Counted from the stretch's first letter, positions 18,422 through 28,534 are shown. The stretch: DNA of 64,000 bases from Roseovarius confluentis (GCF_002917925.1 NZ_PPFE01000013.1:1-64000); one strand, 5' to 3'. A program made the numbers and translations. Notes: generated from the sequence alone by a model not told the origin.

Positions 18422-20953
18422 TCACGCTTTCTTCTTGGCGCGGCTTGTTCCCTTCTTCGTGCCCTTTTTCGCGGCCTTCTCGGCGATGAGTTCCACGGCC
18501 ATATCCATGGTCACGTTGGCTGGCTCCACATCCTTGGGCAGGGTGGCATTGACCTTGTCCCATTTCACGTAGGGGCCATAGCGGCCTTCCATGACATTGA
18601 CCGGCCCGCCGCTTTCGGGGTGCTCGCCCAGTTCCTTGAGCGGTTTGGCGGCGGTGCGCCCGCGTCCGCGCCCCGGGTTGGCGCGCTTTTCGGCCAGAAG
18701 TTCGACCGCGCGGTTCATGCCGATCTCGAAGACGTCCGCAGGATCCTTGAGGTTCACGTAGACCGGCTTCGCCTCGTCCTCGGCCTGGTGCATGACATAA
18801 GGTCCGAACCGCCCGAAATTGGATTTGACCTCGCCGCCGTCGGGATGTTCGCCCACGATACGCGGCAGGCTGAGCAGGGTCAGCGCCTTTTCCAGCGTCA
18901 TCTCGTCCTTGTCCCAGCCCTTGGGCAGCGACGCGCGTGGCGGTTTCTTGTTCTCTGGCGTCGGCTCGCCGCGCTGCACGTAAGGCCCGAAGCGCCCGGA
19001 CTTCAGCCAGATCTCGTCGCCCTGATCCTCGCCCAGCAGACGCTCGTCACCCTCGGCGCCTTCACCGGCGATGGGGCGGGTATAGGTGCATTCAGGATAG
19101 TTGCCGCAGCCCACGAAGCCGCCGGTGCGAGAGGTCTTCAGATGCAGGCGTCCTTCGCCGCATTTGGGGCAGATGCGCGGATCGGACCCATCCTCGCGCG
19201 GGGGATAAAGCTGCGGCGCCAGCACCTCGTCCAGCTTGTCGAGCACCTCGGCGATGCGCAATTCCGACGCTTCCTCGACCGCGGCGTGGAAATCGCGCCA
19301 GAACTCGGCCAGCACCTTTTTATAGTCCGCGTCGCCGGCCGAGATGACATCCAGCTCTTCCTCGAGGTTGGCGGTGAACTCGTAGCCCACGTATTTTCGG
19401 AAGAAGTTCAGCAGGAAGATCGTGACGATCCGGCCCTTGTCCTCGGGGATCAGGCGGTTCTTGTCCTTGCGGACATATTCACGCTCCTGGATCGTGGTGA
19501 CGATACTGGCATAGGTCGAGGGGCGGCCGATGCCCAGCTCTTCCATCTGTTTCACCAGCGTCGCCTCGGTATAGCGGGGCGGGGGCTGGGTGAAATGCTG
19601 TTCGGGGGTGACCGAGCGCTTGTCGGTCTTGTCACCCTCGGCCAGTTGCGGCAGGCGCTTGTCGTCGTCATCGACGACGGCGTCGTCACGGCCTTCCTCG
19701 TAGACTCGCAGGAAGCCGTCGAACAGCACGACCTGCCCCGTTGCGCGCAGGCCGACCTGGCCGTCCTTCGAGCCGATCTCGACCGTGGTGCGTTCCAGCC
19801 GCGCGCCTTCCATCTGGCAGGCCAGCGTACGCTTCCAGATCAGGTCATAGAGCTTGCGCTGATCCGGCTCGCTGAGTTTCAGGCTGTCCACGTCGCGCGT
19901 CATCTCGGTGGGACGGATGCACTCGTGCGCTTCCTGCGCGTTCTTGGCCTTGTTCTTGTAGATGCGGGGGCTGGACGGAACGTAATCCTTGCCGAAGCGC
20001 TCGCCGATGGCGTCGCGGGCGGCCTCGACCGCCTCGGGCGCCATGTCGATGCCATCTGTCCGCATATATGTAATGTGTCCCGCCTCATACAGACGCTGGG
20101 CCGCGCTCATGCATTGCCGGGCACCCATGCCGAACTTGCGGCTGGCCTCTTGTTGCAGGGTCGAGGTCATGAAAGGCGGGCTGGGGTTGCGGCTGCCCGG
20201 CTTGGCCTCGACGCTCGTGACCGTGAGGTCGCGGCTCTCGATTGCCTGTTGCGCCATCTCCGCCTGCGTGGCGTTCTCAAGGTCATACTTGTCGAGCTTG
20301 TCACCGGCCAGGCTGACCAGCCGCGCCTCGAACTCTTGCCCGCGGGGCGTGGTGAGCAGGGCCTTCACGCTCCAGTATTCGCGGGGATTGAACGCCTCGA
20401 TCTCCATCTCGCGTTCTACGATCAGGCGCAGGCAGACCGATTGCACCCGGCCCGCGCTGCGTGCGCCGGGCAGTTTGCGCCAGAGCACGGGAGACAGGTT
20501 GAAGCCCACCAGATAGTCCAGCGCGCGGCGGGCCAGATACGCCTCGACCAGCGGGCCGTCCACGTCGCGCGGGTTCTGCATCGCCTCGGTGACGGCGGTC
20601 TTGGTGATGGCGTTGAACACCACGCGCTTGACGTCGGTGTCCTTCTTGATGGCGCGGCGCTTGCGCAGGGCCTCTTCCAGGTGCCAGCTGATCGCCTCGC
20701 CCTCGCGGTCGGGGTCGGTGGCGAGGATCAGGGAATTGTCGTCCTTCAGCGCGTCGGCGATGGCCTTGATATGTTTCTTGCTGTCGTTGCCGACCTCCCA
20801 GGTCATCTCGAAATCCTGGTCGGGATCGACCGAGCCGTTCTTGGCCGGAAGGTCGCGCACATGCCCGTAGGAGGCCAACACGGTGTAGTCCTTGCCCAGG
20901 TACTTGTTGATCGTCTTGGCCTTGGCCGGGGATTCGACAACAACGACTGGCAT
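18422..20953 (-). CDS. topA: DNA topoisomerase I
   Basis: An 843-residue type IA topoisomerase that relaxes negative supercoils. The TOPRIM domain opens with VVVESPAKAKTINKYLG and has DPDREGEAISWHL near residue 115. The catalytic Tyr is in ITYMRTDG, where most relatives have MRTDS. A C-terminal zinc-type module (CPKCGEGRLHLK, GCGNYPECTY) is followed by three GRFGPYV-type repeats and a Lys-rich tail. The start at 20953 matches the conserved MPVVVVESPAKAK. Confidence 0.97.
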   Translation of the reverse strand: MPVVVVESPAKAKTINKYLGKDYTVLASYGHVRDLPAKNGSVDPDQDFEMTWEVGNDSKKHIKAIADALKDDNSLILATDPDREGEAISWHLEEALRKRRAIKKDTDVKRVVFNAITKTAVTEAMQNPRDVDGPLVEAYLARRALDYLVGFNLSPVLWRKLPGARSAGRVQSVCLRLIVEREMEIEAFNPREYWSVKALLTTPRGQEFEARLVSLAGDKLDKYDLENATQAEMAQQAIESRDLTVTSVEAKPGSRNPSPPFMTSTLQQEASRKFGMGARQCMSAAQRLYEAGHITYMRTDGIDMAPEAVEAARDAIGERFGKDYVPSSPRIYKNKAKNAQEAHECIRPTEMTRDVDSLKLSEPDQRKLYDLIWKRTLACQMEGARLERTTVEIGSKDGQVGLRATGQVVLFDGFLRVYEEGRDDAVVDDDDKRLPQLAEGDKTDKRSVTPEQHFTQPPPRYTEATLVKQMEELGIGRPSTYASIVTTIQEREYVRKDKNRLIPEDKGRIVTIFLLNFFRKYVGYEFTANLEEELDVISAGDADYKKVLAEFWRDFHAAVEEASELRIAEVLDKLDEVLAPQLYPPREDGSDPRICPKCGEGRLHLKTSRTGGFVGCGNYPECTYTRPIAGEGAEGDERLLGEDQGDEIWLKSGRFGPYVQRGEPTPENKKPPRASLPKGWDKDEMTLEKALTLLSLPRIVGEHPDGGEVKSNFGRFGPYVMHQAEDEAKPVYVNLKDPADVFEIGMNRAVELLAEKRANPGRGRGRTAAKPLKELGEHPESGGPVNVMEGRYGPYVKWDKVNATLPKDVEPANVTMDMAVELIAEKAAKKGTKKGTSRAKKKA

Positions 20954-21079
20954 GAACACTCCTATGGTCTGAAAAACGGGGCGGGCGACTCGGCCCGGCC
21001 CCATGGCGGCGCAACATGTGGTGTCTGTGCGGGGATTGTCAATGCGGCGCGGAACGCGTGGTTGTCGGGGCGCTTCGTC

Positions 21080-22222
21080 TCAGTTCAGCGAGACGAGCCC
21101 GCCGGGATGGCGCCGGATCTTGCCGTCGACCTCGAGATCGGTGAGCACCGGCGACACTTGCGCGGCGGGGGCCGAGAGGTCGCGGATCAGCTGATCCTCG
21201 GCCAGCGGGGCGGGGCCGAGGCGGTTCAGGATGTCGGTATGAAGCCGGGCGGTTTCGGTCAGGCTGCGCTTTTCCGGCGGCGGGGCCAGCCGAAGTTCGG
21301 GCTGCGGCGGTGGCGCCGTGTCCGAAAGGGCGGGCAGGGCGGCGAGCACGTCATCTGCGTTGCGTACCAGTGTGGCCCCGTCGCGGATCAGCATGTTGCA
21401 GCCCGCGGCGCGGGCGTCGAAAGGATGTCCCGGCACCGCCAGCACGTCGCGCCCCTGATCCAGCGCGTTGCGGGCGGTGATGAGCGATCCGGACTTGGCC
21501 GCGGCCTCGACCACCACGACGGCCTGCACGAGGCCGCTGATGATGCGGTTGCGGGCCGGGAAGTGCCGCGCCTGCGGGGTCATGGCGATGGGTTGTTCCG
21601 ACAGGCGCAGGCCGGTCCGGGCGATATCCTCTGCCAGCTTGGTGTTCTCGGCGGGGTACATGACGTCGACGCCGCCCGCGACGACTGACAGCGTTCCGTG
21701 ATCCAGCGCGGCCAGATGCGATGCCGCGTCGATTCCCCGGGCGAGGCCGGAGACAACGACATGACCCTGCTCGGACAGCGCGCCCGCCAGTGCCTTGGCC
21801 ATGCGCAAGCCCAGCGAAGACGCGTTGCGTGCGCCGACAAGCGCCACCATGGGGCGGTGCAGCAGTTGCATGCCCTGTCCGGCGGCCCACAGGAAGGGCG
21901 GCGCATCGGGGATGCCTGCCAGAAAGTCGGGGTAATCGGGGCTGCCCATGAAGATCAGCCGGGCGCCAATGGCGGCGCCGGCCTTCAGTTCAGCCTCGGC
22001 CACGCCGATGGGGCAGGGGGTATATTTCTCGACGCCCGCGGCACGGGCGACCTCGGGCAAGGCCTCCAGCGCCGCTTGGGCGCTGCCGTGTTCGTTCATC
22101 AGCCTGTGGAACGTCGCCGGGCCGACCCGGCGAGAGCGCAACAGACGAAGCCACGCTACCCGATCATCTTCCGTGGTGGGTGGGAGTGGGGGGTGAGTGG
22201 AAGGATGTGTTTCCTCGGACAT
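21080..22222 (-). CDS. dprA: DNA processing protein DprA
   Basis: A 380-residue protein that loads RecA on incoming single-stranded DNA in transformation. After an N-terminal helical domain comes the Rossmann-like core with VALVGARNASSLG and VVVSGLARGIDAASH near 150-175. A C-terminal winged helix (about 315-378, TDILNRLGPAPLAEDQLIRDL) closes the protein. It lies 126 bp upstream of topA on the same strand, a frequent pairing in this group. Confidence 0.95.
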   Translation of the reverse strand: MSEETHPSTHPPLPPTTEDDRVAWLRLLRSRRVGPATFHRLMNEHGSAQAALEALPEVARAAGVEKYTPCPIGVAEAELKAGAAIGARLIFMGSPDYPDFLAGIPDAPPFLWAAGQGMQLLHRPMVALVGARNASSLGLRMAKALAGALSEQGHVVVSGLARGIDAASHLAALDHGTLSVVAGGVDVMYPAENTKLAEDIARTGLRLSEQPIAMTPQARHFPARNRIISGLVQAVVVVEAAAKSGSLITARNALDQGRDVLAVPGHPFDARAAGCNMLIRDGATLVRNADDVLAALPALSDTAPPPQPELRLAPPPEKRSLTETARLHTDILNRLGPAPLAEDQLIRDLSAPAAQVSPVLTDLEVDGKIRRHPGGLVSLN

Positions 22223-22350
22223 CGTGACTTCGCCTAGCTGCAGGGTCAGTGATACGCGCGGTTGGTTAATAGGGAGTAAACCAAAACCATTCTGGTTGAA
22301 GAAATTTTGATTGCATACGCATCAAGGTTCATTCGCGCCGAATGATCGGT

Positions 22351-23172
22351 TCATACACCGCCAAGAGTACCGGTCACTAGCCAGACCCGGTGCGGCACCT
22401 GCAAGGTGCCGTCGGGGAAGTCGCGCGCCAGCAGGGCCGCGAGGTCGGCGTCGAATCGCGCCGTCGCCTCGGCGTCAAGCGAAGCGGCGACGCCGGCGCT
22501 TGCCCGGATGCGCCCGCGCCAGGCGGTATGCGTGTAAGGCTGCAACACATCGAAGGAGGCGGTTTCCAACGCGGTGAAGCCTGCGCTGGCAAGATCCGTC
22601 AGCCACGCGGGATAAAGACCTGTGCCGCCCGCCCCGGCCCAGCCGGGAGTGTAGTGCAGGATCAGCGCCTCGGTCGCCGCCACCACGTTGCCGGGCAGAG
22701 GAAGCCAGTCGAAATGGGCAATCACGACCCGCCCGCCGGGGCGCAGCAGGCGCACGACCTCTGCCGCGGCGGCGGGACGGTCGAACCAGTGCCAGCATTG
22801 GCCCGCAGTGACGAGGTCGGCCGAGGCGGCGGCAAGTCCTGTCGCCTCGGCCTTGCCCATCTTGTAGGTGATTTCGACATCCGCAGCTGTGTCCAGCCTC
22901 GCCGCTTCGTCGAGAAGCGGCTGCGCCGGGTCTATGCCGGTGACCTGAAGCCCGCACGCCGCCAGTCCGCGCGCGACGGTGCCGGTGCCGCAGCCCAGGT
23001 CGATGGCGGTCTGGCCGGGGCTGGCCCAGCCGCGCTCTGCGAGAAGGTCGAAGAAGGCAAGCGGGAAGCCGGCGCGATGGGTGGCATAGTCTGTCGCGGT
23101 GCGGCCGAAATCGACGTCCCTGCCGAAGGCGCGGAGGGCACCGGTGTCGAGGTTTTGGGTCGGGTCTGTCAT
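22351..23172 (-). CDS. Class I SAM-dependent methyltransferase
   Basis: A 273-residue protein with motif I AIDLGCGTGTVARGL near residue 58, the acidic residue of motif II in TGIDPAQPLL, and motif IV DLVTAGQCWHWFD. The fold is the methyltransferase type 11 class, often acting on small molecules, but the substrate cannot be inferred. FGRTATDYATHRAGFP at the N-terminus is seen in many such uncharacterised enzymes. Confidence 0.8.
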   Translation of the reverse strand: MTDPTQNLDTGALRAFGRDVDFGRTATDYATHRAGFPLAFFDLLAERGWASPGQTAIDLGCGTGTVARGLAACGLQVTGIDPAQPLLDEAARLDTAADVEITYKMGKAEATGLAAASADLVTAGQCWHWFDRPAAAAEVVRLLRPGGRVVIAHFDWLPLPGNVVAATEALILHYTPGWAGAGGTGLYPAWLTDLASAGFTALETASFDVLQPYTHTAWRGRIRASAGVAASLDAEATARFDADLAALLARDFPDGTLQVPHRVWLVTGTLGGV

Positions 23173-23198
23173 TTTAGTACGTGCTTTCGGAGCTTGGT

Positions 23199-23364
23199 TC
23201 GCGCGGAATAAAGGCCGGAGGCCGCCGCGCGATCGCCAGACCGCCCCCCGGGCTGGCGATTTGGGAATGTCGGCGCTTCGATTTGAAGTCTTGCGGATGT
23301 GGCTGCCATAAAGCGCGCTAAACCACTATTGGGTCGCCAGCCCGCGGTCTGGCAATCGCGCGGC
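23199..23364. repeat. Dispersed 140-bp inverted-repeat element, copy 1
   Basis: The core 23224-23364 has 21-bp ends, GCCGCGCGATCGCCAGACCGC at 23224-23244 and GCGGTCTGGCAATCGCGCGGC at 23344-23364. They are inverted copies of each other with one mismatch. A leader TTCGCGCGGAATAAAGGC precedes it. A second copy with the same spacing is at 32570-32743. It has no open frame of note and resembles a MITE or a REP-pair element. It lies between tldD and the methyltransferase gene. Confidence 0.8.
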
Positions 23365-23381
23365 TCCTTGCAGTCCTTGGC

Positions 23382-24809
23382 TCAACTCCCCGCCTGCGAG
23401 CCGCCCACGGTCAGCCCGCCGATCATCACCGTGGGCTGGCCCACGCCCACCGGAACCCATTGCCCCTGCTTGCCGCAATTGCCCATGCCGGGATCGAGCG
23501 CCATGTCGTTGCCAAGCGCCCTGATCTGTTGCAGCGCCGTGGCGCCGTCGCCGATCAGCGTGGCGCCCTTGACCGGCGCGCCGATCTTGCCGTTCTTCAC
23601 GCGGTAGGCCTCGGTGCAGGAAAAGACGAACTTGCCGTTGGTGATGTCGACCTGCCCGCCGCCGAAGCCCACGGCATAGATGCCGTCCTTGAGGTTCGAC
23701 ACGATCTCGTCCCGCGTCGCCTCGCCGCCCAGCATGTAGGTGTTGGTCATGCGCGGCATCGGTGCGTGGGCATAGCTTTGGCGGCGGCCGTTGCCGGTGG
23801 CCTCGACCCCCATCAGGCGGGCGTTCTGGCGGTCCTGCATGTAGCCCACCAATATGCCATCCTCGATCAGGACGTTCTTGCCCGAGGGCGTGCCCTCGTC
23901 ATCCACGGTGATGCTGCCGCGCCGGTCGGGAATGGTGCCGTCGTCCAATACCGTGACGCCCGGCGCGGCGATGCGCTGGCCCATCAGACCGGCAAAGGCC
24001 GAACTGCCCTTGCGGTTGAAATCGCCTTCCAGCCCGTGGCCGATGGCCTCGTGCAGCAGGATACCGGGCCAGCCGGGGCCAAGGACCACGTCCATCACGC
24101 CTGCGGGCGCGGCTTCGGCCTCGAGGTTGACCAGCGCCACGCGCAGCGCCTCGCGGGCCTTGGCCTGCCAGTCTTCGGGGGCGATGAGCCCGTCGAGCAT
24201 GACGCGCCCGCCGCCGCCGACACTGCCGGTGTCGCGGCGGCCGTCCTTTTCGACGATGACACTTATATTGAGGCGCGTCATGGGCCGGGTGTCGGAGACC
24301 TCGTGCCCGTCTGCCCGCAGGATCACGACCTCCTGCAGAGAGGCGGCGATGGTGGCGGTGACCTGCACCACGCGCGGGTCCATGTCGCGCAGGTAGGCGT
24401 CGATCTCGCGCAGGGTGTCGAGCTTTACCGGGAATTCATGCCCGGCAATGGGGTCGGCGTCGGAATAAAGCCGCTTGTTGGTAGGCGAAGGGGCGTCGGC
24501 CATCGTGCCGCCGCCATCACCCACGGCAAGGCGCGCGGTTTCCACCGCGCGGCCCATAGCGGCCTCGGAAATCTCGGACGAATGGGCATAGCCCGCCACC
24601 TCGCCCCGCACGGCGCGCAGGCCGAAACCTTGCGCGGCGTCGTAGGAGGCGGTCTTGACCCGGCCATCGTCGAAGACCAGCGATTCCGCCCGGCGGCGTT
24701 CCAGGAAAAGCTCGCCATCGTCCGCGCCGGCCACCGCCTCGCGCAGCTTGGTCAGGGCCGCCTCGCGCTCGATCTGGGTCTCGAAGGGGCGAAAAACGTC
24801 TGCTGTCAT
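23382..24809 (-). CDS. tldD: Metalloprotease TldD
   Basis: A 475-residue protein of the TldD/PmbA family. The zinc site is in LLHEAIGHGLEGDF (HExxxH) near residue 255. TldD works with TldE in trimming peptides such as microcin precursors; in most alphaproteobacteria its substrate is unknown. No tldE is seen nearby. Family length is normal. It lies upstream of, and divergent from, ctaC. Confidence 0.94.
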   Translation of the reverse strand: MTADVFRPFETQIEREAALTKLREAVAGADDGELFLERRRAESLVFDDGRVKTASYDAAQGFGLRAVRGEVAGYAHSSEISEAAMGRAVETARLAVGDGGGTMADAPSPTNKRLYSDADPIAGHEFPVKLDTLREIDAYLRDMDPRVVQVTATIAASLQEVVILRADGHEVSDTRPMTRLNISVIVEKDGRRDTGSVGGGGRVMLDGLIAPEDWQAKAREALRVALVNLEAEAAPAGVMDVVLGPGWPGILLHEAIGHGLEGDFNRKGSSAFAGLMGQRIAAPGVTVLDDGTIPDRRGSITVDDEGTPSGKNVLIEDGILVGYMQDRQNARLMGVEATGNGRRQSYAHAPMPRMTNTYMLGGEATRDEIVSNLKDGIYAVGFGGGQVDITNGKFVFSCTEAYRVKNGKIGAPVKGATLIGDGATALQQIRALGNDMALDPGMGNCGKQGQWVPVGVGQPTVMIGGLTVGGSQAGS

Positions 24810-25002
24810 CTGCTTGCTCCTGCTCCTGGCGGCTGAAACGCCAATATTTTAACGGTTTCAAAAGCGTCCGTTTGCCGCAACGCATTTCCTTGTACGCCCC
24901 GTAAGAATATTGTTATTTACACCGCGAACAACGGGATTCCATGGCCTGCGCCTTGGAACGTTCTGCAAAGACAAAACCGAACTAACGGGATCAGGGTGCA
25001 AC

Positions 25003-25902
25003 ATGCGCAAATTCACCAGCTTTCTGGCGACCATGATGGCCGCCGCAACGGCGCTTCCGGCGATGGCTCAGGAAAATCTTGAAATCATCGGCAAGCCCGA
25101 AACGGGCGGGATTGGTTTTCAACCGGCGGCAACCGAGCTTGCGCGGGACCTGCAATGGCTGGACGGCATGGTGCTGGTGATCATCACCGCGATCACCATC
25201 TTCGTCTGCGGCCTGCTGGGCTATTGCATCGTGCGCTACAATGCGAAAGCCAACCCGAAACCGGCCAGCTTTACCCACAACTCGCCGATCGAGGTGGCGT
25301 GGACCGTCGTGCCGATCGTGATCCTGGTCTTCATCGCGGCGTTCTCGCTGCCGGTGCTGTTCAAGCAGCAGGAAATCCCCGAGGGCGACGTCAACATCAA
25401 GGTCACCGGCTACCAGTGGTACTGGGGCTATGAATACATGGACCACGACTTTGCCTTCGACAGCTACATGATCGGTGCACCGGCCACGGGCGGCGACAAC
25501 CGCCTGACCGACGACGTGCGCGCGCAGCTGGAAGAGGCAGGTTACTCCGAGGACGAGTTCCTGCTGGCCACCGACACCGCCGTCGTCGTGCCCGTGGGCC
25601 AGACGGTCGTGATGCAGGTCACCGGCGCGGACGTGATCCACAGCTGGACCATCCCCGCCTTCGGCGTGAAGCAGGATGCGGTTCCGGGCCGGATCGCGCA
25701 GCTTTGGTTCACCGCCGAGAAGGAAGGCATCTATTTCGGCCAGTGCTCGGAACTGTGCGGCCAGGCGCATGCCTACATGCCGATCACGGTCAAGGTCGTC
25801 AGCCAGGAAGAGTATGACGCGTGGCTGGAAGGCGCGATCGACGAATACGCCGGCGACCCCTCGACGCTGCCCGACCGCGTGAAGCTGGCCTCCGCCGAGT
25901 AA
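25003..25902 (+). CDS. ctaC: Cytochrome c oxidase subunit II
   Basis: A 299-residue subunit II of an aa3-type oxidase. A signal peptide (about 1-21) is followed by two transmembrane helices (around 50-75 and 90-115) and the periplasmic cupredoxin domain. The binuclear CuA ligands are in HSWTIPAFG and [12 protein letters not shown]. The aromatic run YQWYWGYEY is the electron-entry site. The ATG at 25003 opens the signal peptide; the frame upstream to 24910 is not conserved. It is first in the cta cluster. Subunit I is not in the window. Confidence 0.97.
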   Translation: MRKFTSFLATMMAAATALPAMAQENLEIIGKPETGGIGFQPAATELARDLQWLDGMVLVIITAITIFVCGLLGYCIVRYNAKANPKPASFTHNSPIEVAWTVVPIVILVFIAAFSLPVLFKQQEIPEGDVNIKVTGYQWYWGYEYMDHDFAFDSYMIGAPATGGDNRLTDDVRAQLEEAGYSEDEFLLATDTAVVVPVGQTVVMQVTGADVIHSWTIPAFGVKQDAVPGRIAQLWFTAEKEGIYFGQCSELCGQAHAYMPITVKVVSQEEYDAWLEGAIDEYAGDPSTLPDRVKLASAE

Positions 25903-25988
25903 AAGACAGCCGGGGCGCGCAGCACGCGCGCCCCATGCCATCCCCCGCAGGATGCGCCCCCGGGCGCATCCCGTGTTTCGGAGACGAC

Positions 25989-26936
25989 ATGAGCGACGCA
26001 AGTCTGAACACCACCAGTGTGAAGAGCCTCGAGGACGAGGCCACCTTCGGCGATTTCTTCGCGTTGCTGAAGCCGCGCGTGATGACGCTGGTGGTATTCA
26101 CCGCCTTTGTCGGACTGATCGCCGCGCCCGTGTCGGTGCACCCGGTGGTGGGCTTTGCCGCGATCCTGTTCATCGCCGTGGGCGGCGGTGCGTCGGGCGC
26201 GCTCAACATGTGGTGGGATGCCGATATCGACGCGGTGATGAAACGCACCGCCAAGCGCCCCATCCCGGCGGGCAAGGTCACGCGGGACGAGGCGTTCGCC
26301 TTCGGCGTGGCGCTGTCGGGCTTCTCGGTGGTCATGCTGGGGCTGGCGACCAACCTGCTGGCGGCCGGTCTGCTGGCCTTTACCATCTTTTTCTACATCG
26401 TGATCTACACCATGTGGCTGAAACGCTGGACACCGCAGAACATCGTGATCGGTGGCGCGGCGGGCGCCTTCCCCCCGATGATCGGCTGGGCCGCGGCCAC
26501 TGGCTCGGTCTCGGTCGAGGCGGTGCTGATGTTCTGCCTGACCTTCATGTGGACGCCGCCGCATTTCTGGGCCTTGGCGCTTTTCACCAAGATGGATTAC
26601 GACAACGCGCAGGTGCCGATGCTGACCGTGACCCACGGCCGCCGGTCGACCCGCGTGCACATCCTGGTCTATACCATCCTGCTGGCCGCGCTGGCCATCG
26701 GGCTGGGCTTTACCAGCGTGGGCGGCCCGCTTTACCTGGCCGTTGCCGTGGTGCTGAACCTCAACTTCCTGAAAGGGGCCGTGGACATCTGGCGCCGGGA
26801 CGAGGCCGCCTCGGAGGCCGACAAATATCTGGCCGAGCGCAAGTTCTTCAAGGCGTCGCTGCTGTACCTTTTCGCCCATTTCGGCGCAATTGCCGCCGAG
26901 GCGCTGCTGGCGCCCTACGGATTGGGAGGCTGGTAA
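25989..26936 (+). CDS. ctaB: Protoheme IX farnesyltransferase (heme O synthase)
   Basis: A 315-residue membrane prenyltransferase of the UbiA family that turns heme b into heme O for the oxidase. The first Asp motif is NMWWDADIDAVM (N-x3-D-x3-D) near residue 80 and the second is in MDYDNAQVPM. About eight hydrophobic helices are visible. The long frame upstream of 25989 overlaps the end of ctaC and is not translated. Confidence 0.96.
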   Translation: MSDASLNTTSVKSLEDEATFGDFFALLKPRVMTLVVFTAFVGLIAAPVSVHPVVGFAAILFIAVGGGASGALNMWWDADIDAVMKRTAKRPIPAGKVTRDEAFAFGVALSGFSVVMLGLATNLLAAGLLAFTIFFYIVIYTMWLKRWTPQNIVIGGAAGAFPPMIGWAAATGSVSVEAVLMFCLTFMWTPPHFWALALFTKMDYDNAQVPMLTVTHGRRSTRVHILVYTILLAALAIGLGFTSVGGPLYLAVAVVLNLNFLKGAVDIWRRDEAASEADKYLAERKFFKASLLYLFAHFGAIAAEALLAPYGLGGW

Positions 26937-26939
26937 GCC

Positions 26940-27098
26940 ATGTCCCTGTCGCGCCAACACGAAATGCACAAGCGCCGCTTTTCGCGGAACCTTGGCCTTG
27001 GCCTCGTGCTGGCCGCTTTTGTCGCACTTGTGTTCGGGCTGACCATTGCCAAGGTTTCTGACGACGATTTCGCGGTGACGACGGAGGAGGCAAGCTGA
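26940..27098 (+). CDS. Small single-span membrane protein in the cta operon (CoxF-like)
   Basis: A 52-residue protein, [19 protein letters not shown] followed by one hydrophobic helix (about 19-39) and an acidic tail ending EEAS. It starts 3 bases after the ctaB stop, and its TGA overlaps the ATG of ctaG, so it is surely in the operon. Similar short, single-helix proteins lie at this place in other alphaproteobacterial cox operons. The function is not known; help in oxidase assembly is a guess from position. Confidence 0.75.
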   Translation: MSLSRQHEMHKRRFSRNLGLGLVLAAFVALVFGLTIAKVSDDDFAVTTEEAS

Positions 27099-27685
27099 TG
27101 GCGATGGACCGGAATACCAAGACGGTGATGCGGCTGGTGGCGGTGGGCGTCACGATGGGGGCGCTGGCCTGGGCGTCAGTGCCGCTGTACGACTGGTTCT
27201 GCCGGGTCACCGGCTATGGCGGCGAGACCAACGTGGCGGATCTCGGCTCGGACGAGATCCTGGACCGGACGATCAAGGTGCGGTTCGACGCCAGCAACGA
27301 GCGCGGCTTCCCGTGGGAGTTCAAGCCGGTGCAGCGCGAGATGGAGATCCGCATCGGCGAGACGGGCCTTGCCTTCTACGAGGCGTATAACCCGACCGAT
27401 CGTCCGATTGCGGGATCGGCCACCTATAATGTCACCCCGTTCGAGGCCGGCGGCTTCTTTACCAAGATCGATTGCTTCTGCTTTACGCAGCAGGTTCTGC
27501 AACCGGGCGAACGCGTGCAGATGCCGGTGACGTTTTTCGTCGACCCCGAGATTGTCGACGACCGCGACGCCAAGTACACCAAGACAATTACTTTGGGCTA
27601 CACGTTCTACGAGACGGAGATGCCCGAAGACGAAACGCAGGCCGCGCTCGACAAGGGCGAGACACCTGATAATAACGTGAACTGA
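27098..27685 (+). CDS. ctaG: Cytochrome c oxidase copper-delivery protein CtaG (Cox11)
   Basis: A 195-residue Cox11 family protein. One N-terminal membrane helix at about 10-30 is followed by [15 protein letters not shown]. The periplasmic beta domain contains the copper-binding CFCFTQQ and the [15 protein letters not shown] signature. It delivers copper to the CuB site of subunit I. It overlaps the 52-residue gene by one ATGA junction and precedes ctaE by 26 bp. Confidence 0.96.
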   Translation: MAMDRNTKTVMRLVAVGVTMGALAWASVPLYDWFCRVTGYGGETNVADLGSDEILDRTIKVRFDASNERGFPWEFKPVQREMEIRIGETGLAFYEAYNPTDRPIAGSATYNVTPFEAGGFFTKIDCFCFTQQVLQPGERVQMPVTFFVDPEIVDDRDAKYTKTITLGYTFYETEMPEDETQAALDKGETPDNNVN

Positions 27686-27711
27686 GAGCCACCGACGAGG
27701 GACCAAGCCAG

Positions 27712-28512
27712 ATGGCACATGAAAAAAATCACGACTACCACATTCTGAACCCCTCAATCTGGCCCTTGCTGGGCGCACTTGCCGGGTTTGTCATGCTGTT
27801 CGGCGCGGTGCTGTTCTTCCACGGCAGCGGGCCGTGGATGCTGCTGGCCGGCTTCGTGGGCGTCGCCTACGTGATGTTCGGCTGGTGGGCCGACACGATC
27901 AAGGAGAACCACGCAGGCGATCACACGCCGGTGGTGCGGATCGGCCTGCGCTACGGCTTCATCATGTTCATCATGTCCGAGGTCATGTTCTTCGCGGCCT
28001 GGTTCTGGAGCTTCTTCAAGCACGCGATCTACCCGATGGGCGAGATGTCCCCGATCCAGGACGGCGTCTGGCCTCCGGCGGGGATCGAGACGTTCGACCC
28101 CTGGCACCTGCCGCTGATCAACACGCTGATCCTGCTGTGCTCTGGGATGGCGGCGACCTGGGCGCACCACGCGCTGGTGCACGAGGACAACCGCGACGAC
28201 ATCAAGTGGGGCCTGACCATCGCCATTGCGCTGGGCGCGATCTTTACCGTGTTGCAAGCCTATGAATACAGCCACGCGGCCTTCGGCTTCTCCGGCAACA
28301 TCTACGGCGCCAACTTCTTCATGGCGACGGGCTTTCACGGGGCGCACGTGGTGATCGGCACGATCTTCCTGTTCGTCTGCCTGATGCGGGTGCTGAAGGG
28401 CCATTTCACCCCGGAAAACCACATCGGCTTCGAGGCCGCCGCCTGGTACTGGCACTTCGTCGACGTGGTGTGGCTGTTCCTGTTCGCCGCGGTCTACATC
28501 TGGGGCGGCTGA
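27712..28512 (+). CDS. ctaE: Cytochrome c oxidase subunit III
   Basis: A 266-residue subunit III with seven predicted transmembrane helices. Signature stretches include the N-terminal [12 protein letters not shown], the [17 protein letters not shown] helix, and the last helix [13 protein letters not shown] with [14 protein letters not shown]. It stabilises proton uptake in the aa3 oxidase. It closes the structural part of the cta cluster; a palindrome follows its stop codon. Confidence 0.97.
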   Translation: MAHEKNHDYHILNPSIWPLLGALAGFVMLFGAVLFFHGSGPWMLLAGFVGVAYVMFGWWADTIKENHAGDHTPVVRIGLRYGFIMFIMSEVMFFAAWFWSFFKHAIYPMGEMSPIQDGVWPPAGIETFDPWHLPLINTLILLCSGMAATWAHHALVHEDNRDDIKWGLTIAIALGAIFTVLQAYEYSHAAFGFSGNIYGANFFMATGFHGAHVVIGTIFLFVCLMRVLKGHFTPENHIGFEAAAWYWHFVDVVWLFLFAAVYIWGG

Positions 28513-28534
28513 AGAATTTTCGTACGAAAATTCT
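28513..28534. repeat. Perfect 22-bp AT-rich palindrome after ctaE
   Basis: AGAATTTTCGT and its exact complement ACGAAAATTCT form a perfect palindrome, immediately after the subunit III stop. It is followed by CTGCCTCCGGCGGGGATA, a stretch I recall seeing after genes in other Rhodobacterales genomes. It may be a terminator or a protein-binding palindrome. Confidence 0.6.

Noticed and set aside
18620..21688. Very long plus-strand frame (1022 codons) across topA and part of dprA
   Set aside because: It is the antisense of topA and dprA in high-GC DNA. Its product is low in hydrophobic order and rich in Arg, Gly and Ala, with no recognisable domain.
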